Below, piece by piece: positions 54,588 to 62,883 of a DNA stretch of 64,000 nucleotides. Origin of the DNA: Rhodovastum sp963804495 (lineage in GTDB: Bacteria > Pseudomonadota > Alphaproteobacteria > Acetobacterales > Acetobacteraceae); NCBI GenBank assembly GCA_963804495.1, contig CAWDQN010000009.1, positions 62,001 to 126,000 on the forward strand, in the 5' to 3' direction. The stretch's first letter is position 1, and each line of letters opens with the position of its first letter. The position numbers and the translations under genes are program-made. Below the pieces are notes generated by a model. It was given only the letters and a program-made list of their open reading frames with translations, did no database searches and had not been told where the DNA came from.

Positions 54588-56272
54588 CCGGCGGTCCCGC
54601 CGCGCAACTCCTGCTCCATTTGCGCCCGCATCAGGAACTTCTGCATCTTGCCGGTCACCGTCATGGGGAAGTCCTCGACGAAGCGGACGAAGCGCGGCAC
54701 CTTGTAATGGGCGATCTGGCCGCGGCAGAAATCGCGCACCTCGTCCTCGGTCATGCTCTCTCCCTCGCGCAGCCGCACCCAGGCGCACAGTTCCTCGCCG
54801 TATTTGGGGTCGGGTACGCCGAACACCTGCACGTCCGAGATTTTCGGATGGCGATACAGGAATTCCTCCACCTCGCGCGGATAGACGTTCTCGCCGCCGC
54901 GGATCACCATGTCCTTGATCCGCCCGACGATGGCGCAATACCCTTCGGCATCGATGGTGGCGAGGTCGCCGGTGCGCATCCAGCCGGCCCGGTCGATCGC
55001 CTGGCGTGTGCGCTCGTCATCGTCCCAGTAGCCCAGCATCACCGAATAGCCGCGTGTGCACAGCTCGCCCGGCGTGCCCGGCGGCACCACGCGCCCCTCC
55101 ACGTCGATGATCTTCACTTCCAGATGCGGGTGCACCCGCCCGACGGTGGAGACCCGGCGCTCGATCGGGTCGTCGGCCGTGGTCTGGAAGCTCACCGGGC
55201 TGGTCTCGGTCATGCCATAGGCGATGGTAATCTCGCTCAGGTGCATCACCTCGATGCAGCGGCGCATCACCTCGATCGGGCAGGGCGCGCCGGCCATGAT
55301 GCCGGTGCGCAGCGAGCCCAGGTCGAAGCGGGCGAACTCCGGATGGTCGAGCTGGGCGATGAACATGGTCGGCACGCCGTATAGCGCGGTGCAGCGTTCC
55401 TCGGCGACGGTTTGCAGCGTGGCCAGCGGGTCGAACCCCTCGCCGGGGAACACCATCGCCGTGCCATGCGTCAGACAGCCCAGCACGCCCATCACCATGC
55501 CGAAGCAATGATACAGCGGCACCGGAATGCACAGCAGGTCCTGCTCGGTCAGCCGCATCGCCTCGCCCACGAACAATCCGTTATTGAGGATGTTGTGATG
55601 CGTGAGGGTGGCCCCTTTGGGCGCGCCGGTGGTGCCGGAGGTGAACTGGATGTTGATCGGGTCGTCGAATTGCAGCCTGCCGCCCAGCTCCGCCAGCAGC
55701 GCCCGCCCGGCGGCGCCACCGAGGCCGGCGATGTCCTCGAAGGCGAACGCGCCGGGGATGGTGCGGGCGCCGATCTGAATGACCAGTTCCAACGTGGGCA
55801 GCCGCTCGGCCCGCAGCTTGCCTGGCACGGCATGCGCCAGTTCCGGCGCCAGCCGGGTCAGCATGCCGGCGTAGTCGCTGGTCTTGAACGCGGTGGCGGT
55901 CACCAGCGCCCGGCAGCCCACCTTGTTCAGGGCATATTCCAGCTCGGTCAGGCGATAGGCCGGGTTGATGTTGACCAGGATCAGCCCGGCCTTGGCGGCG
56001 GCGAACTGGGTGATGATCCACTCGGCGTTGTTGGGCGACCAAATACCGATGCGCTCGCCCGGCCGCAGCCCGAACGCCAGCAGTCCGGCGGCGAATTCAT
56101 CGACGCGCTCGCCCAGCTCCTGCCAGCTCCACCTGATGCCCTGCTGGCGAACGATCAGGCCGGGGCGGTCGCCCCAGCTTCCCACCGTGCGGTCGAAACG
56201 TGCCCCGACCGTCTCGCCGAGCAGGGGAACCGTTGAAGTGCCGCTCACATAGCTGGTGGCAAGCCCGCCCAT
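54584..56272 (-). CDS. AMP-forming fatty acyl-CoA synthetase
   Basis: 562 aa from ATG 56272. It activates a carboxylic acid to acyl-AMP and then acyl-CoA. Motifs: IQFTSGTTGAPKGATLTHHN (P-loop), YGMTETSP, YWDDDERT, WMRTGDLATID and the C-terminal PMTVTGKMQKF with the catalytic Lys. The class is the medium/long-chain FadD-like group. It may supply acyl-CoA to the dehydrogenase at 12895 and the crotonase-like gene at 25845, although they are unlinked. Cytoplasmic or membrane-associated. Confidence 0.94.
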   Translation of the reverse strand: MGGLATSYVSGTSTVPLLGETVGARFDRTVGSWGDRPGLIVRQQGIRWSWQELGERVDEFAAGLLAFGLRPGERIGIWSPNNAEWIITQFAAAKAGLILVNINPAYRLTELEYALNKVGCRALVTATAFKTSDYAGMLTRLAPELAHAVPGKLRAERLPTLELVIQIGARTIPGAFAFEDIAGLGGAAGRALLAELGGRLQFDDPINIQFTSGTTGAPKGATLTHHNILNNGLFVGEAMRLTEQDLLCIPVPLYHCFGMVMGVLGCLTHGTAMVFPGEGFDPLATLQTVAEERCTALYGVPTMFIAQLDHPEFARFDLGSLRTGIMAGAPCPIEVMRRCIEVMHLSEITIAYGMTETSPVSFQTTADDPIERRVSTVGRVHPHLEVKIIDVEGRVVPPGTPGELCTRGYSVMLGYWDDDERTRQAIDRAGWMRTGDLATIDAEGYCAIVGRIKDMVIRGGENVYPREVEEFLYRHPKISDVQVFGVPDPKYGEELCAWVRLREGESMTEDEVRDFCRGQIAHYKVPRFVRFVEDFPMTVTGKMQKFLMRAQMEQELRGGTAG

Positions 56273-56339
56273 GGAAGTTGCTCCCTGATGATTATGCTGT
56301 TGCGCCGGTGATTAGCGCCTGCCGGGACGGCCGGGAAGC

Positions 56340-56553
56340 GAAAGCAAGCAAGGCCAGGGCTCTGCCCCGGACCCGCCAGGGGCCGAGAGGCCCCTGGACC
56401 CCGCTACTTGAACATTTGTCTTGAGAGGGGGTGAGGACGTGAGCCGAAGCAACGCCTCGCCCCCTCTCAAGACAAATGCTAAAAAGCAATGGGTTCCAAG
56501 GGGCCTCTGCCCCTTGGCGGGTCCGGGGCAGAGCCCTGGCCTTGCTTGCTTTC
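56340..56553. repeat. Long hairpin element, about 214 bp, GC palindromic family
   Basis: Both ends are exact complements: GAAAGCAAGCAAGGCC (56340) and GGCCTTGCTTGCTTTC (ending 56553). The arms continue through AGGGCTCTGCCCCGGACCCG on both sides, about 58 bases with over 90% match. The inner arms CATTTGTCTTGAGAGGGGGT (from 56413) pair with 56455-56478 with one G-T-type mismatch. The loop is about 18 bases. The right half encodes the C-terminus of the adjacent histidine kinase. Confidence 0.87.
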
Positions 56554-59337
56554 CCCCCGCGCCCCGCCGAGCTGGGCGCGGATGCGCGCCGCCAGCTCGC
56601 TGCGTCGGAACGGCTTGCCAAGCAGGTCCACCCCCGGCGGCAGCCGCCCGTTTTCCATCAGCACGTTGCCGGAATAGCCGGAGATGAACAGCACCCGCAC
56701 CCCCGGCACCGCGCTCTGCGCCGCCTCGGCCACGTCCCGCCCGGTCATGCCGCCGGGAAGAATCACGTCGGTCACCAGCAACTGCGGGCGCAGGCCGTCG
56801 TCCAGAGCCCTGACCGCCGAAGGCCCATCCGCCGCGGCCGTCACCACGTAGCCGAGGCCGCGCAGCATCGCCTCGGTATGGGCGCGCACCAGCTCGTTGT
56901 CCTCGACCAGCAGTATCGTCTCGTGGCCGCCCGCCACCCCGCCCCGCGCCGCCGGCCGCTCGGGGGCATCCGGCGGCAGGGTCCGCGGCAAATAAATGCG
57001 CACCACGCTGCCGCGGCCGGGCTCGCTGTCGATCAGCACATGGCCGCGCGACTGACGCGCGAAGCCGTATACCATGGACAGGCCGAGTCCGGTGCCCTTG
57101 CCTGGCGCCTTGGTTGTGTAGAACGGGTCGAAGGCGCGGGCCATCACCTCCTTCGGCATGCCGGTGCCGGTGTCGGACACTGCGATCATGATGTAGTCGC
57201 CGGCGCGATCCACCCCGGCCACCGCGGCATGCACGCGGTCGACCGTGACATTGGTCGCCTCGATTGTCAGTGCCCCGCCGCCCGGCATCGCGTCCTGGGC
57301 ATTGATCGCCAGGTTGAGAATCGCGCTTTCCAGTTCGGCCGGGTCGACCAGCGCGTGCCACAGATCGGCCGGCCAGTGCATGCGCAGGCTGACCTGTTGG
57401 CTCATCGTGCGGCGCATCAGCGGCTGCAGGCTCTGCAGCAGATCGCCCACCGCCACCACCTGCGGCGACAGCGGCTTGTGGCGCGAGAACGCGAGCAGCC
57501 GGTGCATGAGCTGGCTGGCGCTCTCGCCGGCGCGCAGCCCGGCCTCCGCCAATGTCACGTCAAGCCCGCGTTCCGCATCCTCGCTCTCGGCGATGCCGGC
57601 CAGCCGGTCTTCGGCCCGCATGGCCAGCAGTTCCAGATTGCCCAGGATCACCGTCAGCAGGTTGTTCACGTCGTGCGCGATGCCGCCGGTCAACTGGCCC
57701 ACCGCCTCCAGCCGCTGCGACTGGCGCAGCTTCTCCTCGGTCTCCCGCTGCGCCGTCACGTCGCGGAAATACACCGTCAAGCCGCTGGCGAACGGATAGG
57801 CGCGCATGTCGAACCAGGCATTCAGCGGCGGGTAATAGCTGGTAAACGTGGCATCCTGGCTCTGGCCGGCCGCCGCTTCCAGCCGCTCGCCGATGTCGGT
57901 GTCCTGCAGCCCGGGCAGCAGCGCCCAGACATCAGCGCCCAGCATCGCCTCGCGCTGGTGCTGCAGATAGCGAGCCGCGGCGGCGTTGGCGTAGCGGATG
58001 CGCCAGGCGCGATCGAACACGACCATGCCATCCGAAATGGTCGTCAGGATCAGCTCCAGCTCGGATTTGGAGCGCATCGTGTCGGCCAGCAGCATCGCCC
58101 CCTCCAGCGCCGAGGCCACGGCGCGGGCGAACTGGTCCAGCACCAGGTCGTCCTCGGCGCTGAGGTCGGCGCCATCCGCGCGTGTCAGCGTCATCCGCCC
58201 GAGGCGCTCGCCGGCGGTGCTCAGCAGTGTCAGTCCGCGCAGCGGCGGCGGCTCGCCGGCCGCCGCCGGCTCGCCCAGCGTCACGTCCACCCGGTCGCAG
58301 GACAGCAGCGCCCGCCCGATTACCTCCGCGCGGGCGACAATCTCATCCACGTCGCGCAGCCGCGACAGCCGCTCCGAGGCGGCGGCGAGCTGCGCCAGCT
58401 GGCGGGTGGTGCGCAGATTGTCCGCCTGCAGCCGTTGGATTCGCCGGCGGGCGCGCAGCCAGCCGCACACCAGGGTCGCCAGCACCGCGGCCAGCAGCGC
58501 CATGGTATTGATGCTGCGCCCGCGCCAGACGCGCAGCACGTCCTCCCGGCTGCGTTCGACCACGAGGTCCAGTTGCCCGGGCAGCACGCTGCGGATTTCC
58601 ACCAGATCAGACGCCATGGCGGCCGTGCCGTCCGCTGTCGTGCCGGCGAGTTCGCCCTGTGACGGCTGCGGCGGTGCCGGCAACCTGGGCGCCGGCAGGC
58701 CCGTCGACGGTGCGCGCAGCACCACCCGCTGTCCGGCATCGAGCAGCAGGATGTTGCCGACGCTGCCGAGGTCCATGCCGGCGGCGAAGCGGTCCAGAAA
58801 TTCCGGCCCGATGTCCAGCATGGCGATGCCGCCGAAGCCGCCGTCCGGCCGCAGCATGCGGCGTGCCATCAGCAGCGATCCCGCGCCGCCGAAATGCCAG
58901 GCCGGCGCCAGCTTGTCGGCCAGCTGACCCAGCGCCGCCGCGGCCGACGCGCGGAGTTGCGCCGGATCCGGCTCGCCCGCCGCCGCAACCAGCCTGCCGG
59001 TGGGATCCAGAAGGGCGGCGAACCGTGCCCCCGGAACACTGGCCAGCGCCAGCCGGAGCGGCTCGGCAAACCGTTCAGCCCCGGCGTTGTCGCTGCCGCC
59101 TTCGCCGCCGGCCATCACCGCCGCCACTGCGTCGAGCCCGCGCATCGCCGCGCCGGTGCCGAGCTGCACATAGGAAGCGGTGGCATTGGCCACCGATGCC
59201 AGCGCGCGGCTGGCGGCCGCGAAGCCACGGTCGAGTTCGAGCACGCGCTGAGCAATTCCGGCCACGACCAGCATGACCATGGCCGCGACCAGGAACCGGT
59301 CCGGCACACGCCCCCCGACAGCCGGAATCCCCGTCAT
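56479..59337 (-). CDS. Membrane hybrid histidine kinase with PAS and receiver domains
   Basis: 952 aa. TM1 about 13-30; periplasmic sensor about 31-275; TM2 about 277-295; a GAF-like stretch about 320-460; a PAS domain (SKSELELILTTISDGMVVFD, AWRIRYANAAAARYLQ). HisKA follows with the His in LTGGIAHDVNNLLTVILGN, as in the HWE/NtrB-like group. HATPase motifs: AINAQDAMPGGGAL-like NLAINAQDAMPGGG, SDTGTGMP and GKGTGLGLSMVYGF. The C-terminal receiver is ILLVEDNELVRAHTEAML, with Asp in LLVTDVILPGGMTG. The last 20 residues (GQGSAPDPPRGRGPLEPIAF) are encoded by the repeat element. Divergent from a response regulator gene, its probable partner. Confidence 0.92.
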   Translation of the reverse strand: MTGIPAVGGRVPDRFLVAAMVMLVVAGIAQRVLELDRGFAAASRALASVANATASYVQLGTGAAMRGLDAVAAVMAGGEGGSDNAGAERFAEPLRLALASVPGARFAALLDPTGRLVAAAGEPDPAQLRASAAAALGQLADKLAPAWHFGGAGSLLMARRMLRPDGGFGGIAMLDIGPEFLDRFAAGMDLGSVGNILLLDAGQRVVLRAPSTGLPAPRLPAPPQPSQGELAGTTADGTAAMASDLVEIRSVLPGQLDLVVERSREDVLRVWRGRSINTMALLAAVLATLVCGWLRARRRIQRLQADNLRTTRQLAQLAAASERLSRLRDVDEIVARAEVIGRALLSCDRVDVTLGEPAAAGEPPPLRGLTLLSTAGERLGRMTLTRADGADLSAEDDLVLDQFARAVASALEGAMLLADTMRSKSELELILTTISDGMVVFDRAWRIRYANAAAARYLQHQREAMLGADVWALLPGLQDTDIGERLEAAAGQSQDATFTSYYPPLNAWFDMRAYPFASGLTVYFRDVTAQRETEEKLRQSQRLEAVGQLTGGIAHDVNNLLTVILGNLELLAMRAEDRLAGIAESEDAERGLDVTLAEAGLRAGESASQLMHRLLAFSRHKPLSPQVVAVGDLLQSLQPLMRRTMSQQVSLRMHWPADLWHALVDPAELESAILNLAINAQDAMPGGGALTIEATNVTVDRVHAAVAGVDRAGDYIMIAVSDTGTGMPKEVMARAFDPFYTTKAPGKGTGLGLSMVYGFARQSRGHVLIDSEPGRGSVVRIYLPRTLPPDAPERPAARGGVAGGHETILLVEDNELVRAHTEAMLRGLGYVVTAAADGPSAVRALDDGLRPQLLVTDVILPGGMTGRDVAEAAQSAVPGVRVLFISGYSGNVLMENGRLPPGVDLLGKPFRRSELAARIRAQLGGARGESKQGQGSAPDPPRGRGPLEPIAF

Positions 59338-59761
59338 GCCGTAGGCGCTGTGACGAGGCGGCGATGCAACGCGGCGGCAGCCGGCGTGATACCGTGCCGG
59401 CGCGTCAGCCCGCCCATGTCACCGCGAGTCCGCTCACACGTGTCGTCCTTCCCGGCTGTGGCGCGGCGCAGAGGCGCAAACGACGGTCGTTGACATGACC
59501 GGACAACGCCGCTCCGCGACCGCACCACCGTGCAACCGTCGCGCCGGCGACGCAACCTGGAGGCTCCCGGCTGCCCTCGCCTGCATCACGCAACCAGCGT
59601 CCTGGCCAAAGCTTGCAAGAGGTTTGATTGCATTTGTTAATCACTTTCCGGCGACAGGCTGGGATCGGGGCGTGCATCCACCTCGCAACGGCGCCACAAC
59701 AGCCCAGAGTTGTATGCCGGTGGCGCAGCTAGCCGTAATTATGTACGGTTGCCCGATCAAG
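59338..59761. promoter_or_regulatory. Divergent regulatory region between kinase and response regulator
   Basis: 424 bp without a convincing gene. An AT-richer part near 59610-59645 offers a possible plus-strand promoter, TTGCAA (59613-59618), a 17-base spacer and GTTAAT (59636-59641). Several ATG/TTG frames here have poor codon use and no ribosome site. Confidence 0.35.
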
Positions 59762-60514
59762 ATGACCAGCAAGTCCGCAGCCCTCCTTTCAATGCCCCGC
59801 GTGCTCCTCATCGAGGACGACGCCGTGGTGGCGGAAACCATCCAGTCTTTTCTGGAGCGCTCCGGCATGCGCACCGCCTGGGCACCGACCGGAAAACGCG
59901 GCATGGAGCTGAAGAAGACCTTCATCCCCCATGTGGTGCTGGTCGACCTGGGACTGCCCGACATGAACGGCGTGTCGCTCATCGGCTGGCTCTGGCAGGA
60001 GCATGATTGCGGCATCATCGTTGTCTCCGGCCGCGGCGAGGAGACCGAGCGTGTGGTCGGCTTGGAACTGGGGGCCGACGACTACATCGCCAAGCCGGTG
60101 CAGCTGCGCGAAATGGTGGCCCGCATCCGCGCGGTACACCGGCGCACCAGCGACCGTGTCCTGGCGTCCGCGCCGGCGACCTCGATGCACCATGTCGGGC
60201 CGTTCAAGGTGGACCTGCAGCGCCGCTCGGTGTTCGACGCTTCCGGTCAGACGGTGGTGCTCACCGCCGCCGAGTTCGCCGCCCTGCGCACCCTGCTGGA
60301 GTCCGCCGGCGAGCCGGTTTCGCGCGAGCTGCTGTCCCAGGCCGCGCTGCGGCGGCCCTGGCGGCCGCAGGAACGCAGCATTGACCAGCTGATCTTCAGC
60401 CTCCGCCGCAAGCTGGCCGATGATGCCCGGGCGCAGCGCCTGATCCAGTCGGTGCGCGGTGCCGGCTATGTGCTGGTGCCCGACCGCGAGGTGCCGGCTC
60501 CGGACGCCCGGTAG
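59762..60514 (+). CDS. OmpR/PhoB-family response regulator
   Basis: 250 aa from ATG 59762; ATG 59792 would start directly at MPRVLLIEDD. The receiver has LLIEDDAVVAETI, the phospho-Asp in VVLVDLGLPDMNGVSL and the Lys in DDYIAKPVQL. The C-terminal winged helix shows VVLTAAEFAALRTLLESAGE, then LRRPWRPQERSIDQLIFSLR and the hairpin SVRGAGYVLVPD. It binds DNA when phosphorylated. The facing hybrid kinase at 56479 is the likely donor. The target genes are unknown. Confidence 0.92.
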   Translation: MTSKSAALLSMPRVLLIEDDAVVAETIQSFLERSGMRTAWAPTGKRGMELKKTFIPHVVLVDLGLPDMNGVSLIGWLWQEHDCGIIVVSGRGEETERVVGLELGADDYIAKPVQLREMVARIRAVHRRTSDRVLASAPATSMHHVGPFKVDLQRRSVFDASGQTVVLTAAEFAALRTLLESAGEPVSRELLSQAALRRPWRPQERSIDQLIFSLRRKLADDARAQRLIQSVRGAGYVLVPDREVPAPDAR

Positions 60515-60539
60515 CGCCAGGATCCGGCCGCAGGCAGGC

Positions 60540-60983
60540 TCAACCGCTGGCCCGATGGGCGGCGACCGCCGCGAGGAAGTCGCGGATGTCGTCGGCGCGC
60601 ACCGGCTTGGACGCGGCCTGCACGAGCTGCAGCCCTTGCGCCCGGCCGAGTGTGACGCCCATCCGCAGCCAGGTATCGCCGTAGCCGGTCACCAGCAGCA
60701 CGGCGATGCGCGGATCGAAGGCGGCGATTTCCTTCAGCGCCTCGTAGCCGTCCTCGTCGGGCATCATGATGTCGAGGATCAGGCAGTCGGGCTGGAAGCG
60801 GTCGAGCAGCGACCGCATCGGGGCGCCATCGCTGGCCGCTTCGGCACGGAAGCCGACGCTCCGGCACAGCGCGGCCAGGGTGGTCGCGACATCCGTGCGG
60901 TCGTCAACCACCAGCACCAGAGGCTTGCCGGCGGCAGCTGTCGGCTCGGCGGTCTTGCCGGGCGGCGGCACCTGCAAACTCAC
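60540..60983 (-). CDS. Stand-alone receiver (CheY-like) protein
   Basis: 147 aa. After a 20-residue Pro/Ala-rich lead, a single receiver domain: LVLVVDDRTDVATTLAALCR, phospho-Asp in CLILDIMMPDEDGYEAL, then VLLVTGYGDT and the Lys in QAASKPVRADDIRDFL. No output domain is present. It could shuttle phosphate in a relay with the hybrid kinase or regulator next door. Convergent with the OmpR-type gene, 25 bases away. Confidence 0.9.
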   Translation of the reverse strand: MSLQVPPPGKTAEPTAAAGKPLVLVVDDRTDVATTLAALCRSVGFRAEAASDGAPMRSLLDRFQPDCLILDIMMPDEDGYEALKEIAAFDPRIAVLLVTGYGDTWLRMGVTLGRAQGLQLVQAASKPVRADDIRDFLAAVAAHRASG

Positions 60984-61191
60984 TTGGCACGCGCTTTTCG
61001 ATGCGGAGTCAGATCAAATGTCGACGGCCGTTTCAGGATATTGCCGGATATCGTATCGCGCACGCGTGTCTCCGGACGCAGATTGTAATCCGAATGGAGG
61101 GTGCTCCGCGGGAAGCAACGGCACAAGTATTTTGCGACGGTGCCTCCGCACGACGGCCGGGACGACGCCCTTCGATCCCCCAGCCCCCGGC

Positions 61192-61857
61192 TCAGAGCTG
61201 ATACGGGCCGCCGCGTTCCACGCCGCGGCGCCAGGCTGGCCGCGCCGCCACCCGCTCGAGGAACGCGGCCAGCCGCGGCCGGCGCGCATCCAGCCCGGCA
61301 TGCGCCGCCGCGATTTGCAGCGGAAAGCTCAGCAGGATATCGGCGCCGGTCAGGTCCTCGCCGGCGAACCAGGTGCTGCGGCCGAGTTCCGACTCGAGGA
61401 AGTCGAGATGCCGGTCGATTTCCGGCTGGGCGAGCTTCTGCTTGATGCTGCGCGCCAGGCCGCGCACCACCGGGCGGACAAAGAACGGCACCGGGCCGGT
61501 CTCGATGCGGTCGAAGATCAACTTGAGCAGCAGCGGCGTCATCGCCGAGCCTTCGGCGTAATGCAGCCAGTAGGTGTAGCGCACCCGCTCCGGCGTGCCG
61601 GGCGGCGGCACCAGCCGCCCCTGGCCGTAACGCTCCAGGATGAATTCGACGATCGCCCCGGATTCGGCCAGCGTCAGGTCGCCGTCGACGATCACCGGCA
61701 GCTTGCCGAGCGGGTGCAGGGAACGCAGTTCGGGCGGCGCGCGCAGGCTGGCCGGGTCGCGTTGGTATTTTTCGACGCCGTACTCCACGCCGAGTTCTTC
61801 CAGCAGCCAGAGAATGCGCTGCGAGCGTGAGTCGTTCAGGTGATGGACGATGATCAT
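61192..61857 (-). CDS. Glutathione S-transferase family protein
   Basis: 221 aa. N-terminal thioredoxin fold: VHHLNDSRSQRILWLLEELG with the likely catalytic Ser, then LHPLGKLPVIVDGDLTLAES with the cis-Pro (LPVI) and the ES glutathione contact. The C-terminal helical domain ends DILLSFPLQIAAA...RPAWRRGVERGG. The class resembles beta/GstB-like bacterial enzymes. Cytoplasmic; electrophilic substrate unknown. Single gene. Confidence 0.92.
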   Translation of the reverse strand: MIIVHHLNDSRSQRILWLLEELGVEYGVEKYQRDPASLRAPPELRSLHPLGKLPVIVDGDLTLAESGAIVEFILERYGQGRLVPPPGTPERVRYTYWLHYAEGSAMTPLLLKLIFDRIETGPVPFFVRPVVRGLARSIKQKLAQPEIDRHLDFLESELGRSTWFAGEDLTGADILLSFPLQIAAAHAGLDARRPRLAAFLERVAARPAWRRGVERGGPYQL

Positions 61858-62091
61858 GCGGTCGGTTTCTTTCCGCTGCCCGCGCGCGCCGCGCGGGATC
61901 GCCCGTCATATGGGCGTTCCGTTTCGTTTGTCGCGCCGTGTCGTTGCTTTTTCACCGGCGTGCAAGACGCGCCCTTGCGCCCCGGCCGGCTTGACGCGTT
62001 GCCCCCGGCGTTCGATGGTCCCGCCCTTTTCGCCGGGGATGCGCCGCATGGAACGACACGCGTTCGATCAACTCCGCCCTGCTGCCGTGCC

Positions 62092-62844
62092 ATGCACGGA
62101 TCGCTGATCGCCGGCGTCGTCTTCGCCGTCACCGTCGGCATGGCCGCCCTCGGCGCGCTGCTGCGCGCCTGCTTGCCGCCGCACCATCTGAGCGAGCAGT
62201 CGCGCGACGTGATCAAGTTGGTCATGGGCCTGGTCGCCACCATGGCGGCGCTGGTGCTCGGCCTGCTGATCGCTTCGTCGAAAAACTTCTACGACACCCA
62301 GACGGCCGAGTTGCAGACGATCTCGGCGAACGTCATCAAGCTCGACGGACTGCTGGCGGAGTACGGGCCCGAGACCAAGCCATTGCGGGAGGGGCTGCGT
62401 CACGAGGTCGAGGGGAGTTATCAACGCGTCTGGCTCGACCATGCCGGACGGGCCGCCAGCATCGGCGAGCAGTCGAAGAGTGAGGGGCTCGCCCGTGGCA
62501 TCCGTGCCCTGTCGCCGCAAACCGACGCACAGCGGGGGCTGCAGCGCAACGCCCTCGACATCACCAACAGCCTCGGCGAGGCGCGGCTGCTTATGATGGA
62601 ACAGATCGGCACCGCGCTGAACTGGCCGTTCCTGACCATCATGGTGTTCTGGATCGCAGTGCTGTTCCTGGGCTTCGGCATGTTCGCCCCACCCAACGCA
62701 ACCGCCTTCACGACCCTGGTGGTGGGCGCGCTTTCAACCGCCAGCGCCATCTTCATGATTCTGGAGATGAGCATGCCCTATGACGGGCTGGTCCATATCT
62801 CGCCCGCGCCGCTGCTGGCCGCGCTGGCGCAAATCGGCGGGTAA
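62092..62844 (+). CDS. DUF4239 membrane protein
   Basis: 250 aa from ATG 62092. Membrane helices at the N-terminus (IAGVVFAVTVGMAALGALLR; VIKLVMGLVATMAALVLGLL) and two near the C-terminus (FLTIMVFWIAVLFLGFGMFA; LVVGALSTASAIFMILEMSM) enclose a cytoplasmic or periplasmic helical middle. The pattern GLVATMAALVLGLLIASSKN with FYDTQTAEL is the DUF4239 (bestrophin-like) signature. Function unknown; a channel is a possibility from the fold. Confidence 0.82.
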   Translation: MHGSLIAGVVFAVTVGMAALGALLRACLPPHHLSEQSRDVIKLVMGLVATMAALVLGLLIASSKNFYDTQTAELQTISANVIKLDGLLAEYGPETKPLREGLRHEVEGSYQRVWLDHAGRAASIGEQSKSEGLARGIRALSPQTDAQRGLQRNALDITNSLGEARLLMMEQIGTALNWPFLTIMVFWIAVLFLGFGMFAPPNATAFTTLVVGALSTASAIFMILEMSMPYDGLVHISPAPLLAALAQIGG

Positions 62845-62883
62845 GGTCAGCCGGCCGGCGCGGGGCGGATGGCTGCCGTCCGG

